From positions 620,001-684,000 of the forward strand of contig NZ_JACHEF010000001.1 of assembly GCF_014207355.1 (NCBI RefSeq): DNA of 64,000 nucleotides, given 5' to 3'. A model generated the notes under the pieces. The model made no database searches. It was given only the letters and a program-made list of their open reading frames with translations, and had not been told where the DNA came from. Below are positions 59,581 through 64,000 of this stretch, piece after piece. Made by a program: the position numbers and the translations under genes. The stretch comes from Mesorhizobium sangaii (lineage in GTDB: Bacteria > Pseudomonadota > Alphaproteobacteria > Rhizobiales > Rhizobiaceae). Each line of letters begins with the position of its first letter. Position 1 is the first letter of the stretch.

Positions 59581-60342
59581 CTAAAATAGCGTCATCTGAC
59601 TGTCGTCCGCGCCAGGCTTCTGGCGCCTGACCTTTTCGGGCTCCGGCCTGATCTCGCCTCTCTCCTGAATCTCCGGTCCGGTGTTGGCGACCTTGTTGAC
59701 GAGGTCGGACACGGGAATTGCCTCGAAGAAATCAGTCTGCGCCGGGCGCAACAGGTCGGCGACGTCGCGCGGCTCGAGCGTGCGGCAATCCAGCCAGCGG
59801 GCAAAGTCGCTGGGATCGATCACCACCGGCATGCGGTCATGGATATGGGCGATATCAGCATTGGCATTGACGGTCAGGATGGCGCCGGTGTCCATTTCCG
59901 AACCGCCCGGCTCGGCATAGGTCTCGATCAGTCCGGCAAAGGCGACCACGCCGCCATGCCTGGGCCGTATCCAATAAGGTTGCCCCTTCTTGCCCCCGGT
60001 TTGCCGCCACTCGTAAAAGCCGGATGCCGGCACCAACGCACGGCGATGGCGCATGGCGGCCTTGAACGAGGCCTTTTCGGCGGCCCCTTCCGAGCGTGCG
60101 TTGAACAGCAGCGGAAACTCTCTGGTGTCCTTCACCCAGGTCGGAATCAGCCCCCAGCGCACCAGCATCGGCTGGCGGTCCGGCAGATTGGAGCCCGGCG
60201 CCCGCGGAGCACCGGCGATCGCCACCAGGATCGGCTGCGTCGGCGCGATGTTGTAGCGGGCCGGGAAATCCTCAAGCCCCGCCACGCCCAGAAAGGCGGC
60301 GGTCCGATCCGGCGTCGCGGTCAAGGCAAAACGTCCGCACAT
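59581..60342 (-). CDS. SRAP (SOS response-associated peptidase, YedK/HMCES) protein
   Basis: A 253-residue protein that forms a covalent thiazolidine link with abasic sites in single-stranded DNA through Cys2. Hallmarks are MCGRFALT at the N-terminus, ARYNIAPTQ, ARSEGAAEKASFK, RRALVPASGFYEW (catalytic Glu) and HDRMPVVI (His). ATG 60342 is required to place Cys at position 2; the frame reads on upstream but would bury the Cys. It diverges from the NUDIX gene. Confidence 0.93.
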   Translation of the reverse strand: MCGRFALTATPDRTAAFLGVAGLEDFPARYNIAPTQPILVAIAGAPRAPGSNLPDRQPMLVRWGLIPTWVKDTREFPLLFNARSEGAAEKASFKAAMRHRRALVPASGFYEWRQTGGKKGQPYWIRPRHGGVVAFAGLIETYAEPGGSEMDTGAILTVNANADIAHIHDRMPVVIDPSDFARWLDCRTLEPRDVADLLRPAQTDFFEAIPVSDLVNKVANTGPEIQERGEIRPEPEKVRRQKPGADDSQMTLF

Positions 60343-60358
60343 GGTCGACTGGTGCCTT

Positions 60359-60381
60359 CGAATGGTTCGGCCGAATGGTTC
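60359..60381. repeat. Direct repeat before the SRAP gene
   Basis: CGAATGGTTC occurs twice, at 60359-60368 and 60372-60381, 17 bases before the SRAP start. Spacing between the GTTC cores is nine, not the seven of a LexA box. Possibly an operator. Confidence 0.4.
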
Positions 60382-60485
60382 AGTTTGAAAGTGGCGATGG
60401 AACCGGCGTTGCGCAATCGCTAAAGCTTCCCCATGCTGGGCGGTCCACAACAGACCTGCCTTCAAATGAGCCTGATCGGGAATTC

Positions 60486-60917
60486 ATGAACGAAACGCGC
60501 AAGACACTTCCGGCCGTCTCGGTGGCCGTCGTGCGCGGCGACGCCGTGCTCCTGGTCAAGCGGGCGCGGCAGCCATCGCAAGGGCTCTATGCCTTTCCGG
60601 GCGGCAAGGTCGAGACCGGCGAGACGCTGGAGGCCGCGGCAAAGCGCGAATTGCTGGAAGAAACCGGCTTGCACGCCACCGACTACCGCCCGCTTCGGGA
60701 AATCCACATCGACGGCAGGGATGACGGCCACCCGGTCGATTACCTTCTGACAGTGTTCGGAGCCGCCTATGCCGGCGGCGAGGCAGTGGCAAGCGACGAC
60801 GCCGAGACAGCCGCCTTCTACACGCTTAGCGAGATGGCGGTGCTGCCGCTCGCCGGCTCGGTGTTCGCGGTCGCCGAAGACTTGCTGGGCCTTGGCGCAA
60901 ACGCCGGGCTGCTCTGA
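60486..60917 (+). CDS. NUDIX hydrolase
   Basis: A 143-residue NUDIX protein. The box GGKVETGETLEAAAKRELLEETGL spans residues 39-62, with metal-binding RELLEE. The preceding LYAFPGG is typical. The substrate class (nucleoside diphosphate derivatives, perhaps ADP-ribose) cannot be fixed. ATG 60486 fits the domain; an upstream in-frame start would add 37 unconserved residues. Confidence 0.88.
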   Translation: MNETRKTLPAVSVAVVRGDAVLLVKRARQPSQGLYAFPGGKVETGETLEAAAKRELLEETGLHATDYRPLREIHIDGRDDGHPVDYLLTVFGAAYAGGEAVASDDAETAAFYTLSEMAVLPLAGSVFAVAEDLLGLGANAGLL

Positions 60918-60982
60918 AAATCGCCTTGCGGGCGACAAATTGTTTCGCCACAAAGGCTTATGCCGTTTGGCCAAGAGAACTT

Positions 60983-61360
60983 ATGAACCGTTCATCCCTG
61001 CTCCTCGCCATATGTCTGGCCGTCAGCTCGGCCGTCTCGACGCGGCCGGCGCTCAGTGCCGAATCGCCATTTGAACCGGGGCTGATGCGGCTGGCGGAAG
61101 TTCTGGGATCGCTGCATTTCCTGCGCAATTTGTGCGGTGAGAAAGGCGACCAGTGGCGTGTCGAGATGCAGAAGCTGCTCGATTCGGAAAATCCGGACGC
61201 CGAGCGGCGCGCCCGCTTCATCGCCAGCTTCAATCGCGGCTACCGCTCCTTCGGCGGCACCTACACGCAGTGCACCCCCTCGGCCACCGAAGCCATCAGC
61301 CGTTATATGAAGGAAGGCGAGACGCTGTCGCGCGACATCGCCTCGCGTTATGGCAACTAG
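60983..61360 (+). CDS. TIGR02301-type small exported protein
   Basis: A 125-residue protein with a signal peptide (LLLAICLAVSSAVSTRPALSA) and the conserved block LRLAEVLGSLHFLRNLCG, RRARFIASFNRGYRSFGGTY and CTPSATEAI found in Rhizobiales. Two cysteines may pair. The family's role is unknown. It follows NUDIX by 65 bases. Confidence 0.75.
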   Translation: MNRSSLLLAICLAVSSAVSTRPALSAESPFEPGLMRLAEVLGSLHFLRNLCGEKGDQWRVEMQKLLDSENPDAERRARFIASFNRGYRSFGGTYTQCTPSATEAISRYMKEGETLSRDIASRYGN

Positions 61361-61721
61361 GCATTCCGAACTGCCCATCCACAGATATCCGGACCATCAC
61401 TGGCAACGACCGACATATCCGACTTGTGCCAGGTGACATCTTGGTGCAATCCTTATGTGGCACTTCTGCAACAGTCTTAACGAAACCTTACTCCGCGAAT
61501 GCGGAATTAACTCAAACTGAAGGTTTTCGCCCCGCAGGCCGCCCTAATCGGCTAAGTTTGACCCGAGTTGAACGCAGCTTCGCGCAAGGCAATCGGGCTT
61601 TGTAAAAGACGACCAAAAAAATGTCGTATTTACAGATACTTAATTGACCCTGCGTGTGAAATGAACAGATCAAGCCTGATCCACATCGACGGATCGCCGC
61701 TTGAAAGGGTGGACATCGCAT
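61361..61721. other. Gap without a recognised gene
   Basis: These 361 bases show no supported gene. The AT content is higher than in flanking genes, and the right half includes A-runs and TTGACC at 61643-61648, a possible -35 box for the gene at 61722. Confidence 0.5.
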
Positions 61722-61979
61722 ATGGAACATGGTGTCAACGACATCGACGCGCTGGTCAGGGAAGAGAAGCGCCTGACCGCCGTGGAAAGCCACAGCGAAG
61801 CCTGGGCGGAAGGTCTCTCCGCCGGCATAGAGCCCGAGATTATTGCCGAGGCAGCGCTCGAGACGGCGTTCGGCGAGATGTTGCGTGCCAATGGCGAGAC
61901 CTCGGCCCTTGCCCTGCTCGACCGTATGCGTGAAAAGGTGATTGCTGGCGCCTTCGAACCTGAACGGCTGCGGCACTGA
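61722..61979 (+). CDS. Small hypothetical acidic protein (85 aa)
   Basis: A mostly helical, acidic protein with no cysteines (EHGVNDIDALVREEKRL, LSAGIEPEIIAEAALETAF, LALLDRMREKVIAGAF). AAGGGTGGA lies about 12 bases before the ATG. No domain was recognised; the even spacing of Leu/Ile suggests a small helical bundle or dimer. Confidence 0.6.
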   Translation: MEHGVNDIDALVREEKRLTAVESHSEAWAEGLSAGIEPEIIAEAALETAFGEMLRANGETSALALLDRMREKVIAGAFEPERLRH

Positions 61980-62049
61980 ACCGACATCCGGTTCTTTGAC
62001 GGCAGAATGCCGCTCGGGCGTCATGCCCGGAAGCAGGGAGAAACGGGCA

Positions 62050-62835
62050 GTGAGTTTTTCGATGTCAGGCAAGCCGGTTGGCTTGGTCCTCTACATCTGC
62101 TTCGCCGCTGGCTGTGCCGCGATCCCCCTGGTTCTCGTCAGCAGCCCCGCTTATGCGCTGAGTGAGATCAAGCGCGAAGAGCTCCCCGCACCCGTCGCGC
62201 CGCCGGCGGACGACGACATGTCGCCGCCGGGAAGCACCGTGCCAATGCCCGACCCCCTCGGAACGCCGCCTCCAACCAGCAAGCCGGCCGGCTCTGACGA
62301 AGCCGAGCCGGACAGCCCGCCAAGCGGTGGCGGCGTGACCAGGCCGCGCGTCGATCCGGAAACGCCGGTGCCCGAGGTCGTCTACGATCTTAGCAAGCTG
62401 CCGGAACCGGTGCGGCGCATGCACGACCTGATCGTCGAAGCCTGCAAAGGCGGCGACATCGAAAAGCTGCGGCCTTTGATCGGCACGGGCGACAACACCA
62501 CACAATTGTCGCTGACCGATATAGACGGCGACGCCATCGCATTCCTCAAGGGTCTCTCCGGCGACCCGGACGGCCAGGAGATCCTGGCCATCCTGGAAGA
62601 GGTGCTGAGCGCCGGCTACGTCCACCTCGATGCCGGCAAGCCGGAAGAGCTCTATGTGTGGCCGTATTTCTTCGCGCTGCCGCTGGACAAGCTCGACGCC
62701 AAGCAGAGGGTCGAACTGTTCAAGATCGTCACCGCCGGCGATTTCGACGACATGAAGCAGTTCGGCGCCTACATCTTCTACCGCGTCGGCATCACGCCCA
62801 CCGGGCAGTGGACATTCTTCGTCGCCGGCGATTGA
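62050..62835 (+). CDS. Exported Pro-rich hypothetical protein with conserved C-terminal domain
   Basis: A 261-residue protein: N-terminal signal or anchor (GLVLYICFAAGCAAIPLVLVSS), a Pro/Asp-rich linker (about 38-105), then a globular domain (LPEPVRRMHDLIVEACKGGD, LEEVLSAGYVHLDAGKPEEL, WPYFFALPLDKLDAKQRVEL). GTG 62050 is preferred because AGGGAG is nine bases upstream; ATG 62062 is the alternative. The C-terminal domain looks conserved but I do not recognise it. Confidence 0.65.
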   Translation: MSFSMSGKPVGLVLYICFAAGCAAIPLVLVSSPAYALSEIKREELPAPVAPPADDDMSPPGSTVPMPDPLGTPPPTSKPAGSDEAEPDSPPSGGGVTRPRVDPETPVPEVVYDLSKLPEPVRRMHDLIVEACKGGDIEKLRPLIGTGDNTTQLSLTDIDGDAIAFLKGLSGDPDGQEILAILEEVLSAGYVHLDAGKPEELYVWPYFFALPLDKLDAKQRVELFKIVTAGDFDDMKQFGAYIFYRVGITPTGQWTFFVAGD

Positions 62836-62869
62836 GCCTTTTTGGACCCGCCTTGCGGGATGTAGGCGC

Positions 62870-64000
62870 TTAGCGAGGCAATGCCTCGGAAAACTCCACC
62901 GCCCTGCCCTGGCCCGGCGTGACGATCTCGCCTTCCCACATGATGCGGCGGCCGCGAATGACGGTGCCGACCGCCCAGCCGGTCACTTGCTTGCCGTCAT
63001 AAGGCGTCCAGCCGGCTTTCGAGCCGGCCTGCGCATTGGTGACGATTTCCTGCCGTTTCATATCGACAATGGTGAAATCGGCGTCGTAGCCGGCGGCGAT
63101 GCGGCCTTTTCTCGCCATGCCGAAGATGCGCTGCGGACCGTGGCTGGACAGGTCGACAAAGCGCTGCAACGTCAGCCGGCCGGCGTTGACATGGTCGAGC
63201 ATGATCGGCACGAGCGTCTGCACACCGGTCATCCCCGACGGCGAGGCCGGATAGGGTTTGGCTTTCTCGGCCAGCGTGTGCGGCGCGTGGTCGGAGCCGA
63301 GCACATCGACGATGCCTTGCGCAATGCCATGCCAGACGCCATCGCGGTGTCTGATGTCGCGCACCGGCGGATTCATCTGGATCAGCGTGCCGAGCCGGGC
63401 GTAATCGTAAGCCGACAGGGTCAGGTGATGCGGCGTCGCCTCGCAGGTCGCGACATCCTTGTGCTGTTGGAGGAACAGGATCTCCTCGGCCGTCGAGATG
63501 TGCAGGACATGGATGCGGGCGCGAACAGTGCGGGCGATGCGTACCAGCCGCTCGGTGCAGCGCAAGGCGGCGATCTCATCGCGCCAGATCGGGTGCGATG
63601 ACGGGTCGCCTTCGATGCGTTCGCCCTGACGCTCGCGCAGCCGGAATTCGTCCTCGGAGTGAAAGGCGGCGCGGCGGCGCGTGTTCCTCAGGATCGAGGC
63701 GACGCCTTCATCGTCCTCGACCAGAAGGTCGCCGGTGGACGAACCCATGAAAACCTTGATCCCGGCCGCACCCGGCAGCCGCTCGAGTTCACCGACGTCT
63801 TTCGCATTCTCGCGGGTGCCACCAACCCAGAAGGCAAAATCGCAGTGCATGCGACCGCCGCCGCGGCGGACCTTGTCGGCAAGCGCTGCCTCGCTGGTGG
63901 TCAGCGGATTGGTGTTGGGCATCTCGAACACGGCGGTGACGCCGCCCAGCACCGCCGCCCGCGAGCCCGTCTCCAGATCTTCCTTGTGCTCAAGCCCGGG
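62870..64000 (-). CDS. Dihydroorotase (PyrC-like amidohydrolase), 5' end cut by window edge
   Basis: About 377 C-terminal codons of a cyclic amidohydrolase. Visible are GIKVFMGSSTGD (the Lys that is carbamylated), EATPHHLTLS (metal His) and DVLGSDHAPHT (Asp). This fits class I dihydroorotase of the pyrimidine pathway; related hydantoinases and allantoinases share the fold. The reading frame is open to the edge (PGLEHKEDLETGSRAAVLGG). Its N-terminus with the HxH motif lies outside. Confidence 0.87.
   Translation of the reverse strand, partial: PGLEHKEDLETGSRAAVLGGVTAVFEMPNTNPLTTSEAALADKVRRGGGRMHCDFAFWVGGTRENAKDVGELERLPGAAGIKVFMGSSTGDLLVEDDEGVASILRNTRRRAAFHSEDEFRLRERQGERIEGDPSSHPIWRDEIAALRCTERLVRIARTVRARIHVLHISTAEEILFLQQHKDVATCEATPHHLTLSAYDYARLGTLIQMNPPVRDIRHRDGVWHGIAQGIVDVLGSDHAPHTLAEKAKPYPASPSGMTGVQTLVPIMLDHVNAGRLTLQRFVDLSSHGPQRIFGMARKGRIAAGYDADFTIVDMKRQEIVTNAQAGSKAGWTPYDGKQVTGWAVGTVIRGRRIMWEGEIVTPGQGRAVEFSEALPR

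Noticed and set aside
60359..60381. LexA box before the SRAP gene
   Set aside because: The GTTC cores are nine bases apart instead of seven, so it was listed only as a direct repeat.

Overview
The window looks like a chromosomal segment from a high-GC alphaproteobacterium of the order Rhizobiales, most likely Mesorhizobium or a close relative. This rests on the gene order lptF-lptG-lptD-surA-pdxA-rsmA, the order fabD-fabG-acpP-fabF-mltG-yicC-gmk, a TadG-like protein next to rpsF-rpsR-rplI, and many intergenic palindromes of the rhizobial RIME or MITE-like kind. Genus and family names come from reading motifs by eye; nothing was searched.

Layout. 1-9.5 kb: pepA (minus, cut by the left edge) diverges from a tightly packed plus-strand envelope operon: lptF, lptG and lptD for LPS export, a SurA-type chaperone, pdxA and rsmA. 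9.5-16.1 kb: a minus-strand run carries fatty acid synthesis (fabD, fabG, acpP, fabF), the peptidoglycan enzyme mltG, yicC and gmk. 16.3-20 kb: a phosphoglycerol-transferase-like membrane sulfatase and a TadG-like von Willebrand protein. 20.4-30.5 kb: rpsF-rpsR-rplI, a cyclopropane-fatty-acid synthase, ynfA, an Rsm22-type methyltransferase, replicative helicase dnaB, radA, cvpA and purF. 30.5-36 kb: accessory and small genes (SDR, lectin-like secreted protein, OsmC, two DMT exporters), a very likely small regulatory RNA, and a LysR gene whose 5' end is broken. 36-44 kb: lipid enzymes (acyl-ACP synthetase fusion, pssA, psd), an SMP-30 lactonase, and an ArsR regulator next to an Atm1-type ABC exporter. 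44-53 kb: LysM protein, LOG protein, LysR with a divergent small isomerase-like gene, a two-domain glycosyltransferase, ZntB/CorA transporter, GST, RarD. 53-59 kb: a minus-strand group of six closely coupled genes (DUF559, VOC, two GFA, proline iminopeptidase, citramalate synthase) downstream of cysS. 59-64 kb: SRAP, NUDIX and several small or hypothetical proteins, then a dihydroorotase cut by the right edge.

Much of the window serves the cell envelope: LPS transport, fatty acid and phospholipid synthesis, CFA modification, peptidoglycan, phosphoglycerol transfer. The rest is replication, repair and translation housekeeping. No prophage, insertion sequence with a transposase, CRISPR array, rRNA or tRNA was recognised. 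The least explained items are the sRNA-like locus near 35.1 kb, the nested palindromic elements, the translationally coupled DUF559-to-cimA gene group, and the two-domain glycosyltransferase.
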